Shown here: in pieces, positions 36,621-45,021 of the stretch
How the letters are laid out: each line of letters begins with the position of its first letter
Position numbering within the stretch: position 1 is the first letter of the stretch
Assembly: GCF_030348765.1 (NCBI RefSeq)
Contig: NZ_JAUCEU010000007.1
Location: 2,804,001-2,868,000 of the forward strand
Direction of reading: 5' to 3'
Length of the DNA: 64,000 nucleotides
Source: Neobacillus sp. CF12
GTDB lineage: Bacteria; Bacillota; Bacilli; Bacillales; Cytobacillaceae
Position numbers and translations under genes: made by a program
Notes under the pieces: generated by a model
Told to the model about the DNA's origin: nothing
The model's database searches: none
What the model saw: the letters and a program-made list of their open reading frames with translations, nothing else

Positions 36621-37763
36621 TTAATTTGCTAACTCCTTGATCAACAAAGCTAATAATGCACTTCTTTTCGGCATTTGAGAAATAATGATATGTTCATTAA
36701 GAGCATGTGCCCCGTCACCAACTGCACCTAAACCATCCAGGGTTGGAGCAAACGGTGCTGTAAAGTTCCCGTCACTTCCTCCACCTGTTTCTTTCTCTTC
36801 CAATTTAAAACCCAGATATTCCTGGGCCACTTTCTTTGCCATGTTAAAAAGTGAAATAACTTGATCTGTTCGTTCAAATGGCGGTCGATTAATACCGCCG
36901 GCTACACTAACTTCAACACCAGTGGTACTAGGCTTAAGATTTTTGATGATTGGTATGATCCGGTCAAATTCTGCTTTCGTTTTTACACGTAAATCGATAT
37001 CTGCTTCCGCTTCTGCTGCAATCACATTCACGGTTGTTCCACCTGTGATTTTGCCTACATTGACGGTGGTTCCTTTGCTATAATCAGTTAATTCATGTAA
37101 ATAAGTTACTTGTTTGCTTAATTCAAGAATAGCGCTTATTCCTTTTTCAGGTTCCACTCCGGCATGAGCTGCTTTACCTTTAACATTTAGTTTGAATATT
37201 CCTACACCTTTTCTAGCAGTCTTTAATGCGCCTTGCCTCGATATTGCTGGTTCTAATACCAACACGTATTTACTTTTTTTTGCTTCTTCTTCTATTAGTT
37301 TTTGAGAGGATGGGCTTCCCAACTCTTCATCAGATGTACATAGAAAAACGACCTTTTTGTTTAATTTTGCATTTGTTTCTTTTAGTGCTTGCAGTGCATA
37401 TAACCCCTGGACAATACCGCCTTTCATATCAAAGACTCCTGGTCCATAGGCAATATCTCCTTCAGTTTTAAAAGGAATTTTTTCTAGAATATCCCCTTTT
37501 TGCCAAACTGTATCATAGTGTGCCAGGAGCAGAATTTGTTCGTCGCCATGTCCAAATTCCCCTCTGACATGATTACCAAAAAGCTCATTTTGAATAATGG
37601 ATGATTTCCCAGAAGTTAATTCTTCAAATAATTCAGCAATGAAAATCGCCAGTTCATCAGCTAATTCTTTATCACGAGTAGGTGATTCTTTTTCTACTAT
37701 TTGTTTTAATGTCTCAAGCATCTCTGCTTGATTTTCCTTTAGAATTTCGACGAGCTCGTTCAT
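36621..37763 (-). CDS. M20 peptidase (copy 2), carboxypeptidase G2-like
   Basis: Di-metal peptidase/deacylase of 380 residues. Motifs: LLAHYDTVW (about 85), GPGVFDMKGG with bridging aspartate (about 117), TSDEELGSPSS with the catalytic glutamates (about 152), and a dimerisation domain (about 190-300) with KGKAAHAGVEPEKG. This pattern is closer to glutamate carboxypeptidase (CPG2) than to ArgE, which would fit release of C-terminal glutamate. ATG 37763 follows AAGGGGG. Confidence 0.9.
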   Translation of the reverse strand: MNELVEILKENQAEMLETLKQIVEKESPTRDKELADELAIFIAELFEELTSGKSSIIQNELFGNHVRGEFGHGDEQILLLAHYDTVWQKGDILEKIPFKTEGDIAYGPGVFDMKGGIVQGLYALQALKETNAKLNKKVVFLCTSDEELGSPSSQKLIEEEAKKSKYVLVLEPAISRQGALKTARKGVGIFKLNVKGKAAHAGVEPEKGISAILELSKQVTYLHELTDYSKGTTVNVGKITGGTTVNVIAAEAEADIDLRVKTKAEFDRIIPIIKNLKPSTTGVEVSVAGGINRPPFERTDQVISLFNMAKKVAQEYLGFKLEEKETGGGSDGNFTAPFAPTLDGLGAVGDGAHALNEHIIISQMPKRSALLALLIKELAN

Positions 37764-37788
37764 AGTAGCCCCCTTTTCTGATTCTAAT

Positions 37789-38286
37789 TTATTGAGAAGA
37801 TTGTGAACCAACATCCCAATCATAGCTCTGCTTAAAGATTTCCAAAATCAACGAAGACTCTATCGATTCAATACCATCGATTGGGCTAATGCCATTCTTC
37901 ATAACCCGATAAAGTTCCTCATTCGAGGACGTAATTACTTCCACATATAAGTCATAGACACCCGTTGCGGCGGCTACAAAGCGGACCTCTGGAATCGCAA
38001 CTAGTTTTTTTATAACATGGTCTAATTTCTGATGACGCACCTTCATTCCAAAGATGGTCACACTAGGACTTCCTGTCTTAAATGGATTGACTACACCTAC
38101 AATTTTAAGAATTTGGTTTTCTATCAGTCTTTGAACTCTGTTTCTTACGGTCCCGACAGTAACACCTAGTTCCTCTGAAATGTCAGTATAGGAAGTTCTA
38201 CCATCCGTTTGTAACCTTTTAATGATGTCGAAATCTAGTTCATCCAAATTCAGCGGGGCTTCTTCAACCTTTTTAATGGAACTCAT
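37789..38286 (-). CDS. Lrp/AsnC-family transcriptional regulator
   Basis: 165 residues: an N-terminal winged helix-turn-helix (LDELDFDIIKRLQTDGR, about 13-70) and a C-terminal RAM ligand-binding domain (about 80-155). Such proteins sense amino acids. It is the first gene of the operon with M20 and M28 peptidases, 25 bases before the former, and probably controls that operon in response to an amino acid. Confidence 0.92.
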   Translation of the reverse strand: MSSIKKVEEAPLNLDELDFDIIKRLQTDGRTSYTDISEELGVTVGTVRNRVQRLIENQILKIVGVVNPFKTGSPSVTIFGMKVRHQKLDHVIKKLVAIPEVRFVAAATGVYDLYVEVITSSNEELYRVMKNGISPIDGIESIESSLILEIFKQSYDWDVGSQSSQ

Positions 38287-38377
38287 CCTCCTTTAAAAAT
38301 TCAAAATTTTCATTTAATTACATAATAAATTATAAATTTTTCAATATCAATTATTATTTTTATATTATTTTCAAAAA

Positions 38378-38404
38378 AATCAGCTCCAAAAACTAGAGCC
38401 GATT
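38378..38404 (-). terminator. Terminator downstream of the ROK / small ORF unit
   Basis: AATC-GCTC / GAGC-GATT stem (one mismatch), then TTTTTTT in the minus direction. It would end transcripts coming from the ROK gene. Confidence 0.65.
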
Positions 38405-38420
38405 TACTATTTTCATATAT

Positions 38421-38561
38421 TTAGTCGATTCTTGCCCGAAGCTTCCTTTCAGTTCCATTATATCCAGTGAAGGAAAATGCTCCTTTATTACATGGCATTT
38501 GTTGTTTATCACTTCGTTTTTCCCTGTCCGTTATTTTACAGTATTGGTTCCGAAACATCAT
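38421..38561 (-). CDS. Possible 46-residue protein
   Basis: An open frame beginning MMFRNQYCKITDREK and ending KLRARID, basic, with two cysteines. GGTAGGGGT lies 7-8 bases before ATG 38561 and a terminator follows the stop. I recognise no family. It could equally be a 3' untranslated region of the ROK transcript. Confidence 0.3.
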   Translation of the reverse strand: MMFRNQYCKITDREKRSDKQQMPCNKGAFSFTGYNGTERKLRARID

Positions 38562-38669
38562 GTTTATACCCCTACCCGATCCGAAGCAATTCTCTTTATA
38601 AATCATTAAGGTTTTCTTCATTTGATTTCAATAAAACTACCCCTGTTTATTCCGACTAATCCTTGCACA

Positions 38670-39662
38670 TTATTGGAGTTTAGACTTATTAAATAGTTTT
38701 TCTTTTGCCAACCATGCTCCTCCAATCACCCCTGCATTATTGCCTAGTGTGGCAGTAACAATCTCTATACCTTGTGCCACTCTCGGAAACGCAAATAAAA
38801 CAAAGTCCTCTTTTAAAGGTCCCAACAATGCATCACCCGCTTTCGAAACACCGCCTCCAATGACAATTTTTTCAGGATTTAAGCCATTAGCTAAATTCGC
38901 CAGAGCCAATCCTAAATGGTGGGCAACCTGATGAATGACTCTCTTGGCGAGTTCATCCGCTTCGTTTGCAGCATCAAAAACTTGTTTGGCAGTTATTGTT
39001 TGATGCTTCTCATAATAGTCTCCTAATTGACTTATATCATCGCCACAAGCTAATTCCTCTATTGCTAAGCGGACAATACCTGTTGCGGATGCTACAGTTT
39101 CCAAACATCCCGATTTCCCGCAATTACACGGTGAACCGTTTTTAGGAACAGATGTCATATGACCAATTTCACCACCGGCTCCATTTACACCATGCACAAC
39201 CTCTCCATTAACGATAATTCCGCCTCCAACACCCGTTCCTAATGTTACACAGATTAAGTTTTTAGCCCCTTTGCCAGCACCTTTCCACATTTCACCTATT
39301 GCAGCAATATTAGCATCATTGTCAACAACTACCGGCAACGATGTTTCCCGCTCGAGAATAGCTTGTAAAGGGAAGTGCTCCCAGCCCAAGTTAACAGCCA
39401 CTTCAATGGAACCGTCCTCCGCATTAACAGGACCCGGGGCTCCAATTCCGATACCGATTAGTTGGTTTTTTGTTTGATTTAATTCTGTTAACTTTTGATC
39501 TATCGATCTTATAATAGAAGTGGGGATATGTCGGCCGCTATCTCTTTTGTCCGTATCAATTTCCCAGCTATAAAGGATATCGCCATTAAGACTGATAAAT
39601 GCCATTTTAATTGTCGTACCACCTATATCAACACCAACTAACCATTTTTCTTCCATAACCAT
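38670..39662 (-). CDS. ROK-family glucokinase-like protein
   Basis: Sugar kinase, 330 residues. ATP-binding DIGGTTIKMA (about 11-20), GAPGPVN, sugar-binding ELGGEIGH-like segment (GAGGEIGHMT) and the ROK zinc motif CNCGKSGCLE (about 178-188) are all present; there is no DNA-binding domain, so it is a kinase and not a repressor. It probably phosphorylates glucose formed by the neighbouring sugar pathway to glucose 6-phosphate. Confidence 0.92.
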   Translation of the reverse strand: MVMEEKWLVGVDIGGTTIKMAFISLNGDILYSWEIDTDKRDSGRHIPTSIIRSIDQKLTELNQTKNQLIGIGIGAPGPVNAEDGSIEVAVNLGWEHFPLQAILERETSLPVVVDNDANIAAIGEMWKGAGKGAKNLICVTLGTGVGGGIIVNGEVVHGVNGAGGEIGHMTSVPKNGSPCNCGKSGCLETVASATGIVRLAIEELACGDDISQLGDYYEKHQTITAKQVFDAANEADELAKRVIHQVAHHLGLALANLANGLNPEKIVIGGGVSKAGDALLGPLKEDFVLFAFPRVAQGIEIVTATLGNNAGVIGGAWLAKEKLFNKSKLQ

Positions 39663-39754
39663 TCACTCTCTTCCCCAATATATTTGTGATTTTCTTACCC
39701 TAAAAAGTACCTAAAATCTACTTAGATTTATTAAGATTCTTTATTTATTTCTAC

Positions 39755-39786
39755 AAAAGAGGCTCCTCAATTGAGAAGCCTCTTTT
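39755..39786 (-). terminator. Terminator of the levoglucosan-dehydrogenase-like gene
   Basis: AAAAGAGGCT / AGCCTCTTTT stem with inner CTCAATTGAG, 9 bases after the stop codon. Confidence 0.85.
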
Positions 39787-39794
39787 CATATATT

Positions 39795-40982
39795 TTATTT
39801 TACAGCTACTGCTGTTTTTTCAATATTTATCCATTGACCTTTTTCAGCTGATTCAAGGATTGCATCTGCGATTAATTCAATTTGGTAGCCATCATTGAAG
39901 TTTGGTGAAAACTCTGTATCTTCAGCAATTGCTTTAAACAAATCATATGTTTCAATGATTTTTGTTTCGCCGTAACCAATACCTAGAGCAGGGATTGGCC
40001 ATAATCCTTCACCATAAGGAGTGGCAGGTCCTGTATAAACCGTTCTGAAGCCTTTTGCATCGCTTGGATCATCAGCGAAGCAAACTTGAAGCTCGTCACG
40101 GCGCTCATAGTTAAAGTATAGAGAACCTTTTTCACCGTGAATTTCAAAGGTTAGGAAGTTGTTACGCCCCCATGCATTACGTGTTGCTTCAATCGTTCCA
40201 ATAGCACCATTATCAAACTTAACCATGGTAATCACTTCGTCGTCTACATCGACTGCCGCTTTTGGTACATCATTTCCACCGGTTTTCACTGTGCCTAATT
40301 TATCAATACCGCCAGTTTGAACTGGTCTTTCTGGAATCCATGTTCTTGTCATCGCATTTACATCTGTAATTTCACCAACAAGGTAACGGGCAAAATCAAC
40401 TACGTGTGTTCCGATATCACCTAGAGCACCAGAACCAGCGATTTTCTTTTGGAAGCGCCATGATAATGGTGAATTTGGATCAGCAGACCAGTCTTGTAAA
40501 TACGTTCCACGGAAGCTTAGAACTTTTCCAATTCTTCCTTCCTCAATATATTTTTTCGCAAGCGCAACCGCCGGTGTTCTTCTGTAGTTGAAGGCAACTG
40601 CATGTTTTACACCTGCTGTTTTTACTGCTTCTAACATTTCCTTCGCTTGTTCAGCACCTAATGACAATGGTTTTTCGCAGATAATATGTTTACCAGCTTT
40701 TGCTGCTGCAATTGCAATTTCAGCATGCGTATTATTTGGAGTAACAATATCAATAACATCAATTTCCGGATCGTTAACAACAGCTCTCCAATCTGTCGAA
40801 TAATTGTCAAATCCTAATCTTGCTGCTGCGTCTTTTGCTAATTGTTCGTTAACATCTACTACTGTATGACGGTGAGGGATTGCTGGTGCTGGCCAGAAAA
40901 ACATTGGCATTCCTGCATATGCAAGAGAATGCGCTTTCCCCATAAAGCCTCCGCCAATCATACCTACGTTTAATTTTTTCAT
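39795..40982 (-). CDS. lgdA: Gfo/Idh/MocA oxidoreductase, levoglucosan-dehydrogenase-like
   Basis: NAD-dependent sugar dehydrogenase, 395 residues: Rossmann domain with GGGFMGKAHS (about 10-19), EKPLS (about 99) and the barrel-facing domain with AGSGALGDIGTH (about 180-192; Asp and His of the active site). The long stretch MPMFFWPAPA near the start and FRGTYLQDWSADPNSPLSW match what I recall of characterised levoglucosan dehydrogenase (LgdA), which oxidises C3 of 1,6-anhydroglucose. Single-gene unit with terminator; an inverted repeat (41026) lies upstream. Confidence 0.82.
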   Translation of the reverse strand: MKKLNVGMIGGGFMGKAHSLAYAGMPMFFWPAPAIPHRHTVVDVNEQLAKDAAARLGFDNYSTDWRAVVNDPEIDVIDIVTPNNTHAEIAIAAAKAGKHIICEKPLSLGAEQAKEMLEAVKTAGVKHAVAFNYRRTPAVALAKKYIEEGRIGKVLSFRGTYLQDWSADPNSPLSWRFQKKIAGSGALGDIGTHVVDFARYLVGEITDVNAMTRTWIPERPVQTGGIDKLGTVKTGGNDVPKAAVDVDDEVITMVKFDNGAIGTIEATRNAWGRNNFLTFEIHGEKGSLYFNYERRDELQVCFADDPSDAKGFRTVYTGPATPYGEGLWPIPALGIGYGETKIIETYDLFKAIAEDTEFSPNFNDGYQIELIADAILESAEKGQWINIEKTAVAVK

Positions 40983-41025
40983 TTTAAGTTCCTCCCTAGA
41001 TTAATAAAATTTTTATAATAGTGCT

Positions 41026-41046
41026 GCAGAAATCGTATGTTTCTGC
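41026..41046. promoter_or_regulatory. Inverted repeat upstream of lgdA-like gene
   Basis: GCAGAAA, seven bases, TTTCTGC: perfect 7-bp arms, 44-64 bases before the ATG. Possible operator, perhaps for the AraC-type regulator whose remains lie just upstream. Confidence 0.4.
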
Positions 41047-41132
41047 GACTAATTTTCTCTAAGTTTTATTTAGCTGTTTTATAATTCTGTATCTACGACA
41101 TTAATTATTAATATTAAGCTTGATTTACTTTT

Positions 41133-41503
41133 TCAAATTGAGTTATTTAACCAGCCTTTATCGTTACCATTGATATGCAGATTTGAAAAACAGATAGAAA
41201 TCCCTTTAAGAGGATCCTCAATACAAGATTTTCCTTGATAGGACTAAAAGGATGAAGAATAATAAGATCTCCTTCTTGTCCTATAAAAGGTTTTTCTTCA
41301 AAAAAAAATTCTCCACACCCCTGTTGAATATATATTAACTCTGTATAATCATTATCGGAATGCTGTTTAAACCAATTAGGACTATTTTCATTTATTTCTC
41401 TTATAGTAAAAAACCGAGGAGTATTTAATAGAATAGAGGATTTCCCCACACTGCATGTCCCCTTATAGTAACTAGTTATAAAAATTAAAAGCTCAGCGGG
41501 CAA
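41133..41503 (-). pseudogene. AraC-family regulator remnant (cupin part only)
   Basis: The sequence shows the N-terminal cupin half of an AraC-type regulator (TELIYIQQGCGEFFFEEKPF). Near 41215 the frame changes; the other frame continues ISICFSNLHINGNDKGWLNN, as in the family, then stops. The DNA-binding half is absent. It therefore cannot regulate. The gene lies divergent in role but same strand between the SDR pseudogene and lgdA. Confidence 0.75.
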
Positions 41504-41584
41504 AAAGATTTATTGCTATACCAGCAAATAGAAAAGCGAGTATCTTAGAATGTATATATGCCCGCAAAGGTTATAGGGTGTTAG

Positions 41585-42386
41585 TTATACACTTGCTACC
41601 GAGCCGCCATCCACTCGAAGATTCACTCCGTTAATGTAAGATGACTGACTTGATGCTAAATAAACGACTGCTGAAGCCACTTCTTCTACTGTGCCAGGTC
41701 ATTTTTACTTCAATATGAGGGCGATTCTCCTTTAGAAATGCCTGCACGGCTTCATCAAAGCTGATATTCTGCTCCGCTGCGGAATCATTTAACAAGTTCT
41801 CTAATAATGGTGTCATGATAAATGCAGGGGAAACGGTATTGACTAAAATTCCATTCGCTGCATACGCTTTTGATAAGCTCTTTGAAAAATTGTTAAGTGC
41901 CGCTTTGGAAGCATTATAATGCGGTATTAACGCATCAGGCTGCTCTGCGCATTCAGAAGAAATATTGATGATTCTCCCATATTCCGCCTTTTTCATATAA
42001 GGGATAACAGCCTTTGTTACTCGTACGGCGCCAAAAATATTGACTTCAAAAAGCTTCTGCCAGTCCTCTATTTCCAAAGATTCAAAATCATCGAATCTAT
42101 TAACAACACCGGCATTATTAACTAAAATTTCAATTGTTTTAAAGCAGTTAACCGTTTCAGACACAAGGCGCTCTACATCTTTCTGGTTTGATAAATCTGC
42201 TTGTACGGCAATCACCTTTCCTCCAACTTGTTCGATCTCATTTCTTGCTTCAGATAATGCCTCTAATCCTCGGCCACAAATTACAACGTTAGCTCCTTCT
42301 GCTGCTAAAGCCTTTGCTATTGCTTTCCCTATTCCCTTACTGCCTCCTGTTACGATGGCCGTTTTATTTTTTAATTGTAAATTCAT
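41585..42386 (-). pseudogene. Short-chain dehydrogenase/reductase, frameshifted near the C-terminus
   Basis: SDR-fold oxidoreductase with TGGSKGIGKAIA cofactor motif (about 12), NNAG, NISS and catalytic YNASK (about 155). Near 41700 one extra base shifts the frame: the original tail PGTVEEVASAVVYLASSQSS ... VDGGSVASV continues in the next frame down to a stop at 41585. As read, the C-terminus is replaced by about 25 foreign residues. Either a recent loss of function or a sequencing error; the neighbouring broken AraC gene favours decay. Confidence 0.8.
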
Positions 42387-42489
42387 TTCTGATCATTCCC
42401 TTATTTAGTAAATTCTCCAAAAGATTCTATCGTTCGTAATGTTCTAACTTAACCTAACGTAATGTTAAATTATTAATACTATAAGAAAA

Positions 42490-42528
42490 GGATTAACTCT
42501 TGCTCACACATAAGTAGAGAGTTAACCC
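42490..42528. terminator. Large hairpin between ABM and SDR genes
   Basis: GGATTAACTCT / AGAGTTAACCC (10 of 11 paired), flanked by T-rich tracts on both sides; a likely terminator for the ABM-side transcript. Confidence 0.55.
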
Positions 42529-42626
42529 TTGTCCTTTTTTACCAAACTTTCAAATTAAGAAGTGACTTTTGAGTCTTAACTCTGTTGGGGGGCAGATGCC
42601 CACTGAGGTTACGTTTCACCCTACTA

Positions 42627-42673
42627 GGGGTCAGACCCTAACTCAATTAACGCTTTACTTTGAGTTAGGCACC
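42627..42673. repeat. REP-like palindromic element GGGTCAGACCC / CTAACTCAA hairpin
   Basis: GGGTCAGACCC (42628-42638) abuts CTAACTCAA (42638-42646), which pairs perfectly with TTGAGTTAG (42660-42668); GGCACC follows. Motifs of this kind (GGGTC.GACCC, GGTGCCT) recur between genes in many Bacillaceae genomes. The stop codon of the ABM gene lies inside. Confidence 0.4.
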
Positions 42674-42967
42674 TTTTATTTCGGTCGCTTCAAATAGTTG
42701 TACTTGGATTGGTTCGCTTATTAGTCCTGGGACAGCATGGATAAAGTTTTGGAAATAAGCGGTTGCTTCATGAACGTCAATTGCCGCTTGATCCTTCCAC
42801 ACTTCTACAAACACAAAGGTATTGGCCTGTTCTGGATGTTCATAATATTGATAGCTAATATTGCCTTCTTCCGCTTGAGATGGTTCCGTTACTAGTTTAG
42901 CTTCGTCCAGGAATGATTGGCGATGCCCTGGATCCACTTTAAAATACGCATGAATGATAATCATCAT
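42665..42967 (-). CDS. Antibiotic-biosynthesis-monooxygenase-fold (ABM) protein
   Basis: 100 residues, dimeric ferredoxin-like alpha/beta barrel of the ABM/YgiN type; FVFVEVWKDQAAIDVHEAT..F is the family core. Such small proteins include quinol monooxygenases and also sugar-pathway side enzymes. Last gene after two TIM-barrel enzymes and a dehydrogenase, 31 bases after the former. Substrate unknown. Confidence 0.85.
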   Translation of the reverse strand: MMIIIHAYFKVDPGHRQSFLDEAKLVTEPSQAEEGNISYQYYEHPEQANTFVFVEVWKDQAAIDVHEATAYFQNFIHAVPGLISEPIQVQLFEATEIKGA

Positions 42968-42998
42968 CTATAATTTCCACCTTTATACTCAATCTCTT

Positions 42999-43832
42999 TT
43001 ATGATATTGCTCCAACAATTTCTTTCATATGTTCGATAGATTGCTTCGTGAAGTCATCAAAAATAGTAGATTCACCTCGAAGGCCTGATGCTACGTAAGG
43101 ATTTGACACGGCAGGAAGGAACTCCATCGTAATATAGCCCTTATAACCTAGTTCTTTAAGTAGCGAAATGACTGGTCTAAAATCCGTTTGCCCTAGTCCC
43201 GCTGCTTCCCTTGTGTTATCAGCAATGTGTACATGGGCAAGATAACGGGAAATTTTCTTTATCGATTCAGTCATACTTCGTTCCTCTATGCTCATGTGGA
43301 ACAGATCAGCCATAATCCCTACACCTTCTACATTAACTTCCTCAACAAAACGTAAGGCTAATGTCAGGTTATTAACTAAATAGGTCTCATAACGATTTAA
43401 TGCTTCAATTGCCAGGGTGATTCCTTGTTCCTTAGCGTATAGCCCCGCCTCTTTCACACTCAAAACGGCATTATTCCATTCTTCTTCAAGAGTCGTTTCT
43501 GGACCAAGTTTGCCAACACGTGTAGGAACGACAATAACGGTTGAGGCATTTAATGTTTTCGCTAAATCAACCGAATTTTTTACATATTCCACTGCATTTT
43601 TTCTAATTTCATCGTTTGATGAGGAAAGATCTCTTTCAGGAGTATAAATTCCACAAATGGTACTGCATTCCAATTCATACTTTTTTAAAAGTTCTTTGGT
43701 TTCCTCAACATCAATGGAATATGGCTCTCCTGCTAGTTCGACACCCTGATAACCATATTTCTTCAGCCTTTTTAAGCTATCTTCTAAGCTTTCATTTCCG
43801 AATATCCATTGTGTGGCACTATAATTGAACAT
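42999..43832 (-). CDS. Xylose-isomerase-like TIM-barrel enzyme (copy A)
   Basis: Sugar phosphate isomerase/epimerase superfamily, 277 residues. Metal-binding positions are seen in LAIEALNRYE (about 147), DLFHMSIEE (about 184), HIADNTREAAG (about 210) and TMEFLP (about 245). It is a paralogue of the enzyme at 45022, sharing ERDLSSSN..IRKNAV. ATG 43832 follows GGGGAG; the longer frame to 43910 runs through a terminator hairpin and is not real. Likely epimerase, isomerase or eliminase for a keto sugar. Confidence 0.87.
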   Translation of the reverse strand: MFNYSATQWIFGNESLEDSLKRLKKYGYQGVELAGEPYSIDVEETKELLKKYELECSTICGIYTPERDLSSSNDEIRKNAVEYVKNSVDLAKTLNASTVIVVPTRVGKLGPETTLEEEWNNAVLSVKEAGLYAKEQGITLAIEALNRYETYLVNNLTLALRFVEEVNVEGVGIMADLFHMSIEERSMTESIKKISRYLAHVHIADNTREAAGLGQTDFRPVISLLKELGYKGYITMEFLPAVSNPYVASGLRGESTIFDDFTKQSIEHMKEIVGAIS

Positions 43833-43875
43833 TCTATAATCGCTCCCCATACTTAAATTTTGACAATGCGAAATA

Positions 43876-43911
43876 AATGAAAGGGATAAAAACGACTTTA
43901 TCCCTTTCATT
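43876..43911 (-). terminator. Terminator / attenuator between dehydrogenase and TIM-barrel gene A
   Basis: Perfect 15-bp stem AATGAAAGGGATAAA with its complement and a 6-base loop, then TTATTT in the minus direction. Confidence 0.75.
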
Positions 43912-43937
43912 CTCTGGAAAAATCCTCAATTCATTTA

Positions 43938-45020
43938 TTAATCAATTTCAACTAAGATTTTAATAGTGTCTTTGTTTTTGTCTGCCTCTACAATACCTTC
44001 TTCTAATTGATCTAATTTAATTGTCTTACTGAAGATCGCTTTTGGATTAAATCTCTTTGATGAAAGTAATTGAATCGCTTTAGTCCAAGTTCCATAAGTA
44101 CCTGCATATGAACCTACAATGGTAAGTTCCTTACTAAAGATTTCAAATGGCTTCACATCTAGTGTTGCATCAGCAGGGGCTGCACCGTATGCTAAGATTG
44201 TCCCGCCTTTTCTAACCATTTGGAAAGCTTGTCTATAAGTTGGCATTGCTCCAACTACTTCGAATACAACATCAGCACCTCTTCCTTCCGTCGCATGAAA
44301 GACTTCTTGAATAGGGTCCTTTTCTGATGCATCAATAACAACGTCTACTCCCAGTTCTCTTGCTTTCTGAAGACGCGCTTTGTTCATTTCCGAAATAATT
44401 ACCTTGCTTGCTCCATTTAACTTTGCCATAACAGCATGCGCCAGACCCATTGGACCTGCACCAATAATCGCGACGATATTTCCCATGACTACATTTGCCC
44501 TCTCTTGCCCGCGAATAACACAAGCTAGCGGTTCAATGTAAGCACCTTCCTCCCAAGACATTCCTTCTGGTAACTTATAAGTATTATTTTCCGGCGCTTT
44601 TACAAATTCAGCAAATGCTCCGTTTGTATGAACACCAAGTTGTTTAATGTTCTCACAGAAAAGCTTTTGGCCTGTACGGCAATAATAACAATTTCCGCAG
44701 CTAATATTAATATCAGCAGTTACTCGATCACCAACTGCTACACTGGTAACGGAAGCTCCTATCTTGACAACTTCCCCAGCAAATTCATGACCTTGGATTA
44801 ATGGCATAGGAGCAGGGAAATGACCGTTGTAAATATGTGGGTCTGTTCCACATATTCCACAAGCTTTAACCTTGATGAGAACCTCGTTATCGTTAATTTC
44901 TGGAACAGGTACCGTTTCAATTTTTAAGTCATGTGCTGCATAAGTTACTGCGGCTTTCATTTCTTTTTGATCAAACCCGGAATCTGTACCTTGATTGTTA
45001 ACTAATGTGTTCTGAGCCAT
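43938..45020 (-). CDS. Zinc-dependent MDR dehydrogenase, sorbitol-dehydrogenase-like
   Basis: NAD(P)-dependent polyol or sugar dehydrogenase, 360 residues. Catalytic zinc ligands lie in KACGICGTD (Cys about 54) and GHEFAG (about 77); the structural zinc site is CGNCYYCRTGQKLFC (about 108-122); the nucleotide motif is IGAGPMG (about 190). One base separates it from the upstream TIM-barrel gene at 45022. E. coli YcjQ, a guloside 3-dehydrogenase, has this fold and the same kind of neighbours. Confidence 0.9.
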   Translation of the reverse strand: MAQNTLVNNQGTDSGFDQKEMKAAVTYAAHDLKIETVPVPEINDNEVLIKVKACGICGTDPHIYNGHFPAPMPLIQGHEFAGEVVKIGASVTSVAVGDRVTADINISCGNCYYCRTGQKLFCENIKQLGVHTNGAFAEFVKAPENNTYKLPEGMSWEEGAYIEPLACVIRGQERANVVMGNIVAIIGAGPMGLAHAVMAKLNGASKVIISEMNKARLQKARELGVDVVIDASEKDPIQEVFHATEGRGADVVFEVVGAMPTYRQAFQMVRKGGTILAYGAAPADATLDVKPFEIFSKELTIVGSYAGTYGTWTKAIQLLSSKRFNPKAIFSKTIKLDQLEEGIVEADKNKDTIKILVEID

Positions 45021-45021
45021 A

